Assembly (NCBI GenBank): GCA_964654605.1
Contig: CAZZLW010000045.1
Span: 1-55,564 of the forward strand
DNA: 55,564 bases
Direction of reading: 5' to 3'
Origin: Raineya sp964654605
Lineage (GTDB): Bacteria; Bacteroidota; Bacteroidia; Cytophagales; Thermonemataceae
This document shows positions 7,956-16,587 of the stretch, piece by piece. Position numbers and translations under genes: made by a program. The notes below the pieces were generated by a model. It was given only the letters and a program-made list of their open reading frames with translations, was not told the DNA's origin and made no database searches. The number at the start of each line of letters is the position of its first letter. Position 1 is the stretch's first letter.

Positions 7956-8297
7956 CTAGCAACCTATTTCTATGATAACTGTTATAGGAATCAGCACTGG
8001 AAACGTTATCTCCATATCACCTATCACTATAATAACCTGAGCCTCTATTACCGCTTCAATTATTATTACAACACAGTTTGATGAATTGTCGCTCTTTCGC
8101 TTTTCTAACTTTTCGCTTATTATTTTTATAGAATTCACATCACTGATGTTGTAATTTGAATTTGAGACAGCATATTCTGTTACTATTTGTGCTAATTTTT
8201 CCCGAGAATAGGTTGGATTTACTCCTGAATTCGCAAACGCATCAATGCCTACCACAAGCATCAACGCAACAAGCAAAGAAAAAATTTTGTGTTTCAT
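7956..8297 (-). CDS. Small secreted protein with Ile/Val-rich C-terminus, unknown
   Basis: The 113-residue protein has a signal peptide (1-22, cleaved near AFA), a short polar helical part (about 28-72), and then an exceptionally Ile/Val-rich tail (CVVIIIEAVIEAQVIIVIGD onward) that ends in a Cys. Two cysteines (one near residue 75 and the last residue) could form a disulfide. The tail looks like repeated amphipathic beta strands. I do not recognise it. It precedes the GLPGLI/receptor pair on the same strand and may be processed or assembled at the surface, but nothing in the sequence proves this. Confidence 0.6.
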   Translation of the reverse strand: MKHKIFSLLVALMLVVGIDAFANSGVNPTYSREKLAQIVTEYAVSNSNYNISDVNSIKIISEKLEKRKSDNSSNCVVIIIEAVIEAQVIIVIGDMEITFPVLIPITVIIEIGC

Positions 8298-8342
8298 AAA
8301 TTTTTCTAATTTTTTAAGGTGAAACCATTGTTTTAGATTAAG

Positions 8343-8391
8343 CGTAACGTTACGGCAAATCTTACACTGCCGGGGCTAATTGTAAGATTGC
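8343..8391. promoter_or_regulatory. 12-bp palindrome plus stem-loop upstream of the small secreted gene
   Basis: CGTAACGTTACG at 8343-8354 is a perfect palindrome. Directly beside it, 8355-8366 and 8381-8391 form an 11-base stem with one bulged base around a GC-rich centre. No T-run follows in either direction. The pair lies 46-95 bases before the ATG of the 113-residue gene on the minus strand, in the divergent gap with fabG. It may be an operator or a 5'-leader structure. Confidence 0.5.
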
Positions 8392-8475
8392 GTCAGCAAG
8401 TAAAAAAAAAAATACAAGTCAAGAAAAAAGTGAAAAAACTACAAGAATATGTTTCGCAAAACCTTCAACAATATA

Positions 8476-8507
8476 CTTGCCTTTATAGTATTTTTGAATT
8501 AAATTTG
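8476..8507 (+). promoter_or_regulatory. Bacteroidota-type promoter for fabG
   Basis: CTTG at 8476-8479 is spaced 20 bases from TAAATTTG at 8500-8507, matching the TTTG/TAnnTTTG pattern. Transcription would begin near 8514, about 55 bases before the fabG ATG and just before the hairpin at 8522-8538. Confidence 0.6.
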
Positions 8508-8521
8508 CCCTCAATGGGGGG

Positions 8522-8559
8522 GGTACTTTGCAAGTACCTTTTTTTGTGAAACAAAAAAA
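8522..8559 (+). terminator. Intrinsic-terminator-like hairpin in the fabG leader (possible attenuator)
   Basis: GGTACTT (8522-8528) pairs with AAGTACC (8532-8538) around TGC, and seven T follow (8539-8545). The next gene upstream is divergent, so no plus-strand gene ends here. The T-run can instead pair with an A-rich segment: 8539-8547 and 8551-8559 form a perfect 9-base stem with loop GAA. A leader with two competing structures between promoter and fabG fits attenuation, but no ligand or leader peptide is evident. Confidence 0.5.
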
Positions 8560-8568
8560 TCTGTTTGT

Positions 8569-9315
8569 ATGCGTTTGAAAGACAAAGTTGCAGTGGTTAC
8601 GGGAGGGGCAAAAGGTATTGGTAAGGCAATACTTGCTAAACTCTTGCAAGAAGGAGCCAAAGGTGTAATCTGGGACATCAATCCGCTTGCCGAAAAAACC
8701 GCCCAAGAACTGAATGGAACACCCGAAAAAGTCGTAAAGGCTTTTACAGGGGTAAATGTGAGTAATTTGCAAAGCGTAGAAAAGGCTTGCGAGGCTACTT
8801 TGAAAGAGTTTGGCAGAATTGATATTCTCATCAATAATGCAGGCATTATACGCGATAATAGCCTTCGCAAAATGACTGCCGAAGAATGGCAAGCTGTTAT
8901 TGACGTAAATCTGACGGGGGTATTTAACTGCACAAGGGTAGTAAGCCCTGTAATGATTGAACAAAAATATGGCAAAATTGTCAGTATTTCGTCTATTGTA
9001 GGCTTTACAGGCAATTTCGGACAAAGTAATTACGTAGCGGCAAAGGCGGCTATCATTGGGCTTACCAAAACTTGGGCAAGAGAACTCGGTAAATATCAAA
9101 TCAATGTAAATGCCGTGGCTCCGGGGGTGATTGATACCGATATGTTTGCCACCGTAAAAGAAGAGTATCGCCAGGAATTTATCAAAAAAATACCTGTGGG
9201 TAGAATAGGCAAACCCGAAGATATTGCCAATGCCTGTGCTTTTTTGGTTTCTGATGAGGCTAATTTTGTTACAGGGCAAACCCTTATTGTAGATGGAGGT
9301 GGTACGCTGGGTTAG
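8569..9315 (+). CDS. fabG: 3-oxoacyl-ACP reductase FabG (SDR family)
   Basis: The 248-residue short-chain dehydrogenase reduces 3-oxoacyl-ACP with NADPH in fatty-acid elongation. The nucleotide loop TGGAKGIG is at 11-18, NNAG at 89-92, and the catalytic set N114, S142, Y155 and K159 (SNYVAAKAA) is complete. The C-terminus GQTLIVDGGGTLG is typical for FabG. Length is normal. The 3' end overlaps the convergent batA-like gene by 4 bases. Some FabG paralogues act on other substrates, so the exact acyl substrate is inferred. Confidence 0.93.
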   Translation: MRLKDKVAVVTGGAKGIGKAILAKLLQEGAKGVIWDINPLAEKTAQELNGTPEKVVKAFTGVNVSNLQSVEKACEATLKEFGRIDILINNAGIIRDNSLRKMTAEEWQAVIDVNLTGVFNCTRVVSPVMIEQKYGKIVSISSIVGFTGNFGQSNYVAAKAAIIGLTKTWARELGKYQINVNAVAPGVIDTDMFATVKEEYRQEFIKKIPVGRIGKPEDIANACAFLVSDEANFVTGQTLIVDGGGTLG

Positions 9316-10376
9316 TCTTTTAGTGCATTGTTCATAAAAGTAAGTTTCAGAGCAAGCCAAAGAAGCCAGAAAATCATTGCCCAAAGCAAGTAGATGCGGT
9401 AAAAATCTTTGGCTTGCGAATAGCGTATTTCTAAAACTTCCGATTTTTCTTTGGCAGAAATTTCGTTGAGCGTTTTTTCCAAACTTTGAGCATTTTCGGC
9501 TCTAAAAAATTCGCCTTGCGTATTTTGAGCAATTTTTCGCATAATTTGCTCATCTATGGCATTTTCGTACATTTGCGGCTTGCCGAAAGCATCTTTCCCA
9601 AAAGGCACTTGTGCCGCATAACTTGCCGTGATAATGCTATAAACCTTAATTTGCTCTTTTTGAGCAATTTGTGAAGCCTCAATAGGTGAAATTTTACCTG
9701 TATTGTTATCGCCATCGCTAACGAGTATCACTACTTTGGATTTGGCTTTGCTTTGGGAAAGTCGGTTTATACATACCGCCAAAGCATCGCCGAGAGCTGT
9801 TCCTTCGGCTTCTGTCATTTTGCCCTGAACTTCCTGCGTGAGCAACTTTTCCAAAAGTTCGTAATCGGTGGTGAGTGGCACAAGCGTAAAAGCCTCTCCC
9901 GAAAAAACCACTATACCAATTCTATCCTCATACAAACGACTTTTAATAAAATTTTTGGCTACTTGCAAAGCCGCTTGCAAACGATTGGGGCTATAATCCT
10001 CATAAAGCATTGATTCCGAAACATCAAGAGCTATCATCACATCAATACCTTCGGAATAGCGTTGTATTTTTTCATTTACTTTTTGTGGGCGAGCCAAGGC
10101 AAGCATCACGAGCCAAAGCACTATCAGCAAAACCGCATCAGGGATAAAACGAAAAAAAGTCCCTTTTTGTAAATTTTGCGTATTTGCAGGCAAAGTTACT
10201 GCCAACTTTTGCCGAGTAGGCAATGCCAAAAACCAACGCAGTAAAAAAAGTAGCAGGGCAAAAGGCATTGCAAAGAGCCAAAATGGATTTTCCCATACGT
10301 ACTCGCGAAAGGTTTGAGGCAAAAAATGCTCCAAACGATACCAGCCTTCGGTTTCTATGAGAAAAAGGAAAATCAT
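9312..10376 (-). CDS. BatA-like VWA-domain membrane protein
   Basis: The 354-residue protein has two N-terminal membrane helices (about 28-50 and 78-96), a von Willebrand factor A domain (about 110-300) and a C-terminal membrane helix (about 330-350). The MIDAS metal site is visible as DVSES, with a later conserved Thr (GTALGD) and SDGDNN. This is the layout of BatA/BatB proteins in Bacteroidota. The start codon overlaps the purN stop by 4 bases, so expression is probably coupled. Other bat genes are not adjacent. Interaction with MoxR-type ATPases is known for related proteins but not visible here. Confidence 0.87.
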   Translation of the reverse strand: MIFLFLIETEGWYRLEHFLPQTFREYVWENPFWLFAMPFALLLFLLRWFLALPTRQKLAVTLPANTQNLQKGTFFRFIPDAVLLIVLWLVMLALARPQKVNEKIQRYSEGIDVMIALDVSESMLYEDYSPNRLQAALQVAKNFIKSRLYEDRIGIVVFSGEAFTLVPLTTDYELLEKLLTQEVQGKMTEAEGTALGDALAVCINRLSQSKAKSKVVILVSDGDNNTGKISPIEASQIAQKEQIKVYSIITASYAAQVPFGKDAFGKPQMYENAIDEQIMRKIAQNTQGEFFRAENAQSLEKTLNEISAKEKSEVLEIRYSQAKDFYRIYLLWAMIFWLLWLALKLTFMNNALKD

Positions 10377-10963
10377 ACGCTTTGGCTTGCCAAAATAGTT
10401 TGCTCAATCACCTTTGGAAAATGCTCATATTCTAAACTATGTACTTTTTGAGCTATGCTTTCGGGGGTATCTTCGGGTAAAACAGATGTTTTTGCCTGAA
10501 AAATAACTTTCCCCTCATCGTAGTGGGCATTGGCAAAATGAATAGTTATCCCTGTTTCCGTTTCTTTATTTTCCCAAACTGCTTGATGTACTCGGTTTCC
10601 ATACATTCCTTTTCCGCCGTATTTGGGAAGCAAAGCAGGGTGAATGTTGATAATTTTGTTTGGAAAAGCCTCTAAAATGTTTTCTGGCACAAGCCATAAA
10701 AATCCTGCAAGTATTATCCAATGAATACGCTCCTTTTGTAAAATTTCCAAAATCTTGCCGTTTTCGTAAAAATCTGCCTTTCCAAATGTATAAGAAGGAA
10801 CTTGGTATTTTTTGGCTCTTTCCAAAACATAGGCATCGGCTTTGTTGGAAAGCACACAAGCTACTTCTATGGTAGGGTGATTTTGAAAATAGCTCATAAT
10901 ATTTTCAGCATTTGTACCACTACCCGATGCCAAAATAGCAAGACGTTGTTTTATCTCTTTCAT
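10373..10963 (-). CDS. purN: Phosphoribosylglycinamide formyltransferase PurN
   Basis: The 196-residue enzyme transfers a formyl group from 10-formyl-THF to GAR in purine synthesis. It shows LASGSGTNAENI (about 11-22), the folate-binding and catalytic segment around NIHPALLPKYGGKGMYG (about 107-123) with the essential Asn and His, and the late Asp in HYDEGKVI. Length is normal. It sits 25 bases after trpS and overlaps batA by 4 bases, forming a trpS-purN-batA operon. Confidence 0.94.
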   Translation of the reverse strand: MKEIKQRLAILASGSGTNAENIMSYFQNHPTIEVACVLSNKADAYVLERAKKYQVPSYTFGKADFYENGKILEILQKERIHWIILAGFLWLVPENILEAFPNKIINIHPALLPKYGGKGMYGNRVHQAVWENKETETGITIHFANAHYDEGKVIFQAKTSVLPEDTPESIAQKVHSLEYEHFPKVIEQTILASQSV

Positions 10964-10988
10964 TAGACTTACGGTCTGTTGTGCAGAA

Positions 10989-11963
10989 TTAGCAAAAGCC
11001 CATTACTTTTCTTACTCTTTGAAGCGTTTGATGAGCCACCTCACGGGCTTTGGCTTCACCTTTTTGCAAAGTTTTTTCCAATAGTTCAGGGTTTTGGATA
11101 AATTCATTGAAACGTTCTCTTTCAGCCTGAAACTTTGTTTCAATAAGTTCTTGCAAGGCTTGTTTGGCGTGTCCGTAGCCATAGCCACCCTTCAAGTAAT
11201 TCTGACGCATTTGCTCTATTTCGCTGGGCGAGGCGAGTAGGCTATAAATCTTGAAAACATTGCAGGTGTCGGGATTTTTGGGTTCTTCCAGCGGAGTGGC
11301 ATCAGTTACAATTTTAGCAATTTGCTTTTTAAGTTCTTTGCTGGGCAGAAAAATATCAATGTAGTTATTGTACGATTTACTCATTTTTCTGCCGTCTGTT
11401 CCCGGTATAGTCATTACAGATTCATTGATTTGAGCTTCGGGAATAACAAAAATCTCTTCTTGGTAATGGAAATTTACTTTTTGGGCAATATCGCGAGTGA
11501 TTTCCAAATGTTGCTGTTGGTCTTTACCTACGGGTACAAACTCGGCATCGTAGAGCAAAATATCCGCCGCCATAAGCACAGGATAATCAAAAAGACCTGC
11601 ATTGACATCTGCAAGGTTTTCGGATTTATCTTTGAAAGAATGAGCATTGGCGAGCATCGGATAGGGTGTAAAACAATTCAAATACCAAGTCAGTTCGCAA
11701 ACTTCGGGGATACGCGATTGGCGATAAAAATAATTTTTTTCTGTATCAAAGCCAAAAGCCAGCCAAGCCGCCGCTATGGCTTGCGTGTTCTGAATACGCT
11801 CTTGTGCATTTTTGATAGTCGTAAGCGAATGAAAATCGGCAATAAAGAAAAAAGATTCGTTTGCTGAATTTTTGGACATTTCAATAGCAGGCAAAATTGC
11901 CCCCAAAAGATTTCCCAAATGCGGTCTGCCCGAACTCTGAATACCTGTTAAAATTCTTGCCAT
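10989..11963 (-). CDS. trpS: Tryptophanyl-tRNA synthetase
   Basis: The 324-residue class I synthetase charges tRNA-Trp. The HIGH-like motif is in SSGRPHLGNLLGAI near the N-terminus and the KMSKS motif is intact in GRKMSKSYNNYI. SAGPVGKDQQQHLE-type tRNA/Trp site residues appear as PVGKDQQQHLEITRDIA. The ATG at 11963 (MARILTGIQSSG) is preferred over a TTG two codons upstream. First gene of the trpS-purN-batA operon. Confidence 0.95.
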   Translation of the reverse strand: MARILTGIQSSGRPHLGNLLGAILPAIEMSKNSANESFFFIADFHSLTTIKNAQERIQNTQAIAAAWLAFGFDTEKNYFYRQSRIPEVCELTWYLNCFTPYPMLANAHSFKDKSENLADVNAGLFDYPVLMAADILLYDAEFVPVGKDQQQHLEITRDIAQKVNFHYQEEIFVIPEAQINESVMTIPGTDGRKMSKSYNNYIDIFLPSKELKKQIAKIVTDATPLEEPKNPDTCNVFKIYSLLASPSEIEQMRQNYLKGGYGYGHAKQALQELIETKFQAERERFNEFIQNPELLEKTLQKGEAKAREVAHQTLQRVRKVMGFC

Positions 11964-12115
11964 AGCCAAGTTGGTGGTTTGATAATTGTTGTTGAGTTTT
12001 CTAAAATATTTTCAGAAAAGAAAGTTTTGCAATTTAGAAAGGCTTTCAGAAAAAACAAAATGCTTTTTTCGGCGTTATGCAGTAAATTTCCGTAAATTGC
12101 AAAAAAAATTCACTT

Positions 12116-13324
12116 ATGAAACGAGTGTTTTGGATTTTTCTTTTACCTATCACGCTTTTTTCTCAGAATTTACCCACAGGTGCTTGGCGTTTTGTTTTGG
12201 AAAATGCGGGTGGAGGCATACCCTTCAATGCTGAAATTTTACAAAAAAATCAAAAATTTCTGCTTCGCATACACAACAGCGAAGAAAGCATTGATTTTGA
12301 TGAAGTGGTAGTTTCCGAAGGGAAAGATTCTATTTTTGTGCCAATGAATACTTTTGATGCTTGTTTGGCTCTGCGACTGGAAGGCAAGCAAATGAGCGGT
12401 GCGTACAAACGCCACTACAACCAAACCTCGCAAGCTCTGAAAGCCTATTTTGGCGAAAAATATCGTTTTTTTGCTGAAAACAAACCTTCACAAATAGATT
12501 TTTCGGGCAAATGGGAAGTGAATTTTACCAATTCGGAAGGTAGAACCTACCCTGCCATAGCTCTTTTCAAGCACGATACCAAAACAGGCAAGATAACAGG
12601 CACTTTTCTCACTACCACAGGCGACTACCGCTTTTTGGAAGGGAATGTAAAAGACAATGCTTTGTACCTTTCCACTTTTGATGGGGCTTTTGCCTTTCTT
12701 TTCAAAGCAAATTTTGAAAATAATGAACTCAAAGGCGAGTTTTGGTCGGCAATGAATAAACAAGCCACTTGGACAGCCCGCCGAAACGAAAATGCTACTT
12801 TGCCTGATGCTTCCAAAATTACTTATCTCAAAGAAGGCTATGATAAGATTGAATTTAGCTTTCCTGACCTTTCGGGTAAAAAAGTTTCACTTGCAGACGA
12901 AAAATACCGAAACAAAGTGGTGATTTTGCAGATTTTTGGCTCTTGGTGTCCTAATTGTATGGACGAAACCGCTTTCCTTGCCGAATGGTACAGAAAAAAC
13001 AAGAAAAAGCCTGTTGCAATTATTGGCTTGGCTTACGAAAGAAAACCCGATTTTGAATACGCAAAAAAAATGGTGGAAAAAGTCGTAAAACGCTTTAATG
13101 TAGAGTATGATTTTCTGATTGCAGGCACCAATGAAAAAGGTGTAGCCGAAAAAACACTCCCTATGCTCAATGGCATTTTTTCGTACCCTACTACCATTTT
13201 CATAGATAAAAAAGGCAAAGTTCGCAAAATTCATACAGGTTTTTCGGGTCCTGGTACGGGCGAATACTACAAAACTTGGCGACAAGAATTCAATGAGCTA
13301 ATGAATACCTTGCTCAAAGAATAA
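12116..13324 (+). CDS. TlpA-like thioredoxin-fold protein, exported
   Basis: The 402-residue protein has a signal peptide (about 1-16, ending FSQ), a long N-terminal beta-rich region (about 20-240) of unknown role, and a C-terminal thioredoxin-fold domain (about 245-400). The redox motif CPNC is at residues 278-281 in FGSWCPNCMDE, and the cis-Pro segment appears as SYPTTIFID. It probably reduces disulfides or supports peroxide/cytochrome handling in the periplasm. Similar N-terminal extensions are common in Bacteroidota TlpA-like proteins. It ends 6 bases from the convergent methyltransferase. Confidence 0.86.
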   Translation: MKRVFWIFLLPITLFSQNLPTGAWRFVLENAGGGIPFNAEILQKNQKFLLRIHNSEESIDFDEVVVSEGKDSIFVPMNTFDACLALRLEGKQMSGAYKRHYNQTSQALKAYFGEKYRFFAENKPSQIDFSGKWEVNFTNSEGRTYPAIALFKHDTKTGKITGTFLTTTGDYRFLEGNVKDNALYLSTFDGAFAFLFKANFENNELKGEFWSAMNKQATWTARRNENATLPDASKITYLKEGYDKIEFSFPDLSGKKVSLADEKYRNKVVILQIFGSWCPNCMDETAFLAEWYRKNKKKPVAIIGLAYERKPDFEYAKKMVEKVVKRFNVEYDFLIAGTNEKGVAEKTLPMLNGIFSYPTTIFIDKKGKVRKIHTGFSGPGTGEYYKTWRQEFNELMNTLLKE

Positions 13325-13330
13325 ACTTTG

Positions 13331-14062
13331 CTACAAAATTTTCAATTCCTTATCAGTTTTAGCAGTAAGCACGCTATACGCATTGGGCTTGATTTTTAGC
13401 AAAGTAGGAAAGATTTTCAGTAAAAACTGCTTGGCTCTGATAACCCAACGCTTCAAAGGCTGTGTGGGGTAGCTCATTTGTAAAATATCGCCCGCAAGTA
13501 GTGTATAGCGGTCTTTCAAGATAGTAAAATTTTCAGAAAGCAAAAGAAAGCGAAAAAGTGCAGGTGTGTAAATATTGATATGCCCGTAAGAAAGAAAATG
13601 CTTGATTTTCTTATCTACAAAAAAAGAAAAATCAATCGGAACTTCAAAAACCTGATGACGCGAAACCCTTTTGATTTCTCTGAGCAAAGCCCGCTCAAAT
13701 TCTACGTGTTCAAGCACGTGAGAGCAAATCACTAAATCAAAAAAATTATCGGGATAAGGGATATGGTAGCCATCAAAAAGTCGTGCTTCTTGCAAATTGG
13801 CAAGATTTTTCTCTTTAATTTTCTCCAAACCGCTCTCCGAAATCTCCAAAGCATACAAGTTGGGGGCAAAATGAGCCTGATTGAGCCAAGCCAGAATACT
13901 GCCATCGCCTGCTCCTACCTCCAAAACTCGCTCAAATTGCATATCTTGCGTAAGCCAAAGAATATTTTGGACTTTGTATTTAGCTGATAAATTCCGCCAT
14001 TCTGCTCTTTCAGACTTGTACTGATTTTTATAGCTTTCTGCAAGGTTTTGAGAAACTTCCAT
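13331..14062 (-). CDS. SAM-dependent methyltransferase (class I)
   Basis: The 243-residue protein has the glycine-rich SAM-binding motif VLEVGAGDGSILAWL (about 46-60), an acidic strand-2 end (LYALEIS) and FDLVICSHVLEHVEF (about 106-121), typical of methyltransferase 11/25-type folds. The C-terminus is basic. The substrate cannot be read from the sequence. It ends a minus-strand run with the oxidoreductase, LptF/G permease and START-like genes, 10 bases after the oxidoreductase, which hints at envelope or lipid modification (inference). Confidence 0.87.
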   Translation of the reverse strand: MEVSQNLAESYKNQYKSERAEWRNLSAKYKVQNILWLTQDMQFERVLEVGAGDGSILAWLNQAHFAPNLYALEISESGLEKIKEKNLANLQEARLFDGYHIPYPDNFFDLVICSHVLEHVEFERALLREIKRVSRHQVFEVPIDFSFFVDKKIKHFLSYGHINIYTPALFRFLLLSENFTILKDRYTLLAGDILQMSYPTQPLKRWVIRAKQFLLKIFPTLLKIKPNAYSVLTAKTDKELKIL

Positions 14063-14072
14063 TGGTACAAGG

Positions 14073-15068
14073 TTACATTTCTATCACAATTTTCCCTTTT
14101 ATTTTTCCCATAGCCATATCGTTAAGAGCCTCTACAATAGCCCCGAAAGGGCGTACCGAATCTACCATAGGAAAAATTTGATGTTTGCTTACAAATTGCA
14201 CCATATCTGCAAATTCTTGGTCATTGCCCATTGTAGAGCCTTTGATAGTAGCCTGACGGAAAAAAAGGCTTGGTATATCAATTTTAGCCGTGCCGAGAGT
14301 TGCTCCATAAGTAACAATTATCCCCGACATTTTACAAAGTTTAATCAGTAAATTAAAATCGTTTCCGCCTGCACTATCAATAATTACATCAAAACCTTCC
14401 TTTTCGGTAAGTTTGAATAAATCTTTGTGCCAATCTACTTTGGTATAAAGCACACCGCCTTTGATATTTGCCTTTTTTTGCAAAAGTTGAATTTGAGCCT
14501 CGCTACTGGAAGTTACCCAAACATTTGCCCCCACCGCAGAAGCAAATTGAGCGGCAAATTGAGCTACTCCTCCTCCTGCACCTGTTACAAGCACATTTTT
14601 ACCTGCTGAAATTTCACCTTTGTAAAAGCAAGCTCTATACGCTGTAAGAGCCGCCAGCGGCAAAGCCGCCGCTTCATTATCCGAGAGATGAGCAGGCTTT
14701 TCGTGTAATCTATGCACAGGCACACATACGTACTCGGCAAAAGTGCCATTGGTAGGCATTCCTAAAATGGTGTAAGAAAGTTGTGGGTGGCGAGCATCTT
14801 CCCCCCAATTTACATTTGGATTGATGATAACTTTTTTACCTATCCAAGCAGTATCTTTGGCGGAACCAACTTTTTCCACAATACCGCAAGCGTCAGAGCC
14901 TAAAATTGCCCCTTGCTGAATGCCCGGATACAAACCCACTCGTATCCACTGGTCGCGGCGATTGAGTGCCGCATACAAAACTTTCACCAAAACTTCCCCT
15001 TCTTGAGGCTCGGGTACGGCTACGTCCTGAATTTCAACTTCGTTTTCAGTAAGAACTAATGCTTTCAT
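14073..15068 (-). CDS. Quinone-oxidoreductase-like MDR family dehydrogenase
   Basis: The 331-residue medium-chain dehydrogenase/reductase has the N-terminal GroES-like domain (ALNRRDQWIRVGLYPG) and a Rossmann domain with VTGAGGGVAQFAAQFA near 160-175. GSDACGIVEKVG is the family's active-site region. The structural zinc cysteine cluster is absent, which favours the quinone-reductase/zinc-independent branch. Its start overlaps the permease stop by 4 bases (ATGA), so translation is coupled. Substrate unknown. Confidence 0.87.
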   Translation of the reverse strand: MKALVLTENEVEIQDVAVPEPQEGEVLVKVLYAALNRRDQWIRVGLYPGIQQGAILGSDACGIVEKVGSAKDTAWIGKKVIINPNVNWGEDARHPQLSYTILGMPTNGTFAEYVCVPVHRLHEKPAHLSDNEAAALPLAALTAYRACFYKGEISAGKNVLVTGAGGGVAQFAAQFASAVGANVWVTSSSEAQIQLLQKKANIKGGVLYTKVDWHKDLFKLTEKEGFDVIIDSAGGNDFNLLIKLCKMSGIIVTYGATLGTAKIDIPSLFFRQATIKGSTMGNDQEFADMVQFVSKHQIFPMVDSVRPFGAIVEALNDMAMGKIKGKIVIEM

Positions 15069-16546
15069 TGCGTTGTAGGCGTTTTATTTTTTTTGAATTT
15101 TTCACTAAATCTTTCAAACCAAATCCGATACATTTCAAACTCAAAAAGACGAGAATCTTTACGAGCCTGATTGAAAAAGAATATCCCAAAAACCAAAAAA
15201 ATAAGATTGGGTATCCACATTGCCCAAGCCTCCATAACACCCTCTTTCACCCATTTTTCAAAAAGCATATTTACCACATAGTACAAAATAAAGAAAAATA
15301 CCGATACCAAAATAGGTATGCCCAAACCGCCCTTCTTGATAATAGAACCCAAAGGAGCCCCTATCAGAAACATCATAAAACAGGCAAGTGCAAAGGTAAA
15401 TTTTTTGTGCAACTCTGTATAATGCTCACGAATTTCATTGGTTTTATGAAACAAATTGCCTCTACGAAATTCTAAAAAGCCTTTCACACTACGAGCTTGG
15501 TTCAATGCCCTCTGCAAAATAAGTGTTGTAGTGGTGCTATCAAAGCGTTTTTGCCAAAAAGAATCTACTTGTTTGGGTGAAAAATGAAGTTTATAGTTGA
15601 AAGTAAGTTTGGAAAAGCTATCTTGTGGAAGAGGCTTTTGATGATGAACATAATACGTAGGCACTTCGGATTTACTTTTTTCTTTGGCTTTTACGATTTC
15701 CCTCTTGAAAGAATCTATCTCTCTACGAAGTTCAACAACGTTTTTCATTAAGCGGTGGTAGCGAAAAAGCGAGTCGGAAATATTGCTTTTCCTAAAAGCG
15801 GCAAGGCTCAAAACCAGTTTTGTCTTTTTGTACTGATTTCGGATAAATTTGACATTGCTTTGCCCTGTGCCGTCGTTGTGTTCGCTGTAAGCATTACCAT
15901 TGAAAAGTTCCATTACCAGATACGCTCCATCTAAAATTGTATACATTCTGCCCGAGTCGGCAATTACTACATCTTTGTTGCCCCTGAAATCTTGATGAGA
16001 GTAGATAATTACATTTTTTAGGCTCTTGCCATCAGGGTACTTTTTGCTTACCTTGATGCTATAATTGGGTATGCCGTCATAAAAAATCCCCTCTTTCAAA
16101 TCAAGAGTAGCTTTGGTTTGTTTTACATTGTAGAGCGTGCTGTATGCCTTGATATTGGCATAAGGTACTACTTTATTGCTAAACCAAAAAGAAACCGCTG
16201 AAACCAAAAGGGCAAAAACACCAATAGGGCGTAAAGTACGCGTAAGCGAAACCCCCGCACTCTTGATAGCGGTTAGTTCAAAATGCTCGCCCAAATTGCC
16301 ATAAGCCATAAGAGCCGAAAGCAAAACCGCCAGCGGCAAAGCCATTGGTGTTAGGCTTAAAGCAAAATAATACAACATTTTGGAGAAAGTGAAAGCCCCT
16401 ATATCTTTGCCTACAAACTCATCAAGGTAGCTCATTATCATTTGTATAAGTAGCAGAAAAACCACTACGAAATACGTAAGCAAAAACGAAGGAACAAATG
16501 CCTTCAAGATAAGCCAATCTATTTTCTTGATGCGTAGAAGCGGCAT
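15065..16546 (-). CDS. LptF/LptG family permease
   Basis: The 493-residue inner-membrane protein has three N-terminal membrane helices (about 12-35, 50-75, 97-120), a large periplasmic beta-jellyroll region (about 130-370) and three C-terminal helices (about 385-470). NLGEHFELTAIKSAGVSL is the conserved cytoplasmic coupling segment that contacts the LptB ATPase. These permeases extract lipopolysaccharide from the inner membrane. It is longer than E. coli LptF/G because of a charged insertion (about 255-295). Whether it acts as F or G cannot be decided from this window. Confidence 0.88.
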   Translation of the reverse strand: MPLLRIKKIDWLILKAFVPSFLLTYFVVVFLLLIQMIMSYLDEFVGKDIGAFTFSKMLYYFALSLTPMALPLAVLLSALMAYGNLGEHFELTAIKSAGVSLTRTLRPIGVFALLVSAVSFWFSNKVVPYANIKAYSTLYNVKQTKATLDLKEGIFYDGIPNYSIKVSKKYPDGKSLKNVIIYSHQDFRGNKDVVIADSGRMYTILDGAYLVMELFNGNAYSEHNDGTGQSNVKFIRNQYKKTKLVLSLAAFRKSNISDSLFRYHRLMKNVVELRREIDSFKREIVKAKEKSKSEVPTYYVHHQKPLPQDSFSKLTFNYKLHFSPKQVDSFWQKRFDSTTTTLILQRALNQARSVKGFLEFRRGNLFHKTNEIREHYTELHKKFTFALACFMMFLIGAPLGSIIKKGGLGIPILVSVFFFILYYVVNMLFEKWVKEGVMEAWAMWIPNLIFLVFGIFFFNQARKDSRLFEFEMYRIWFERFSEKFKKNKTPTTQ

Positions 16547-16587
16547 TAAAGCGAGTTTTTCTGCAAATTTACAAGAAAAGTCTGAAA

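Noticed and set aside
8419..9384. A 321-codon open frame on the minus strand opposite fabG
   Set aside because: It is the antisense shadow of an unmistakable FabG, is Cys/Phe-rich with no family pattern, and runs through the fabG promoter and leader.
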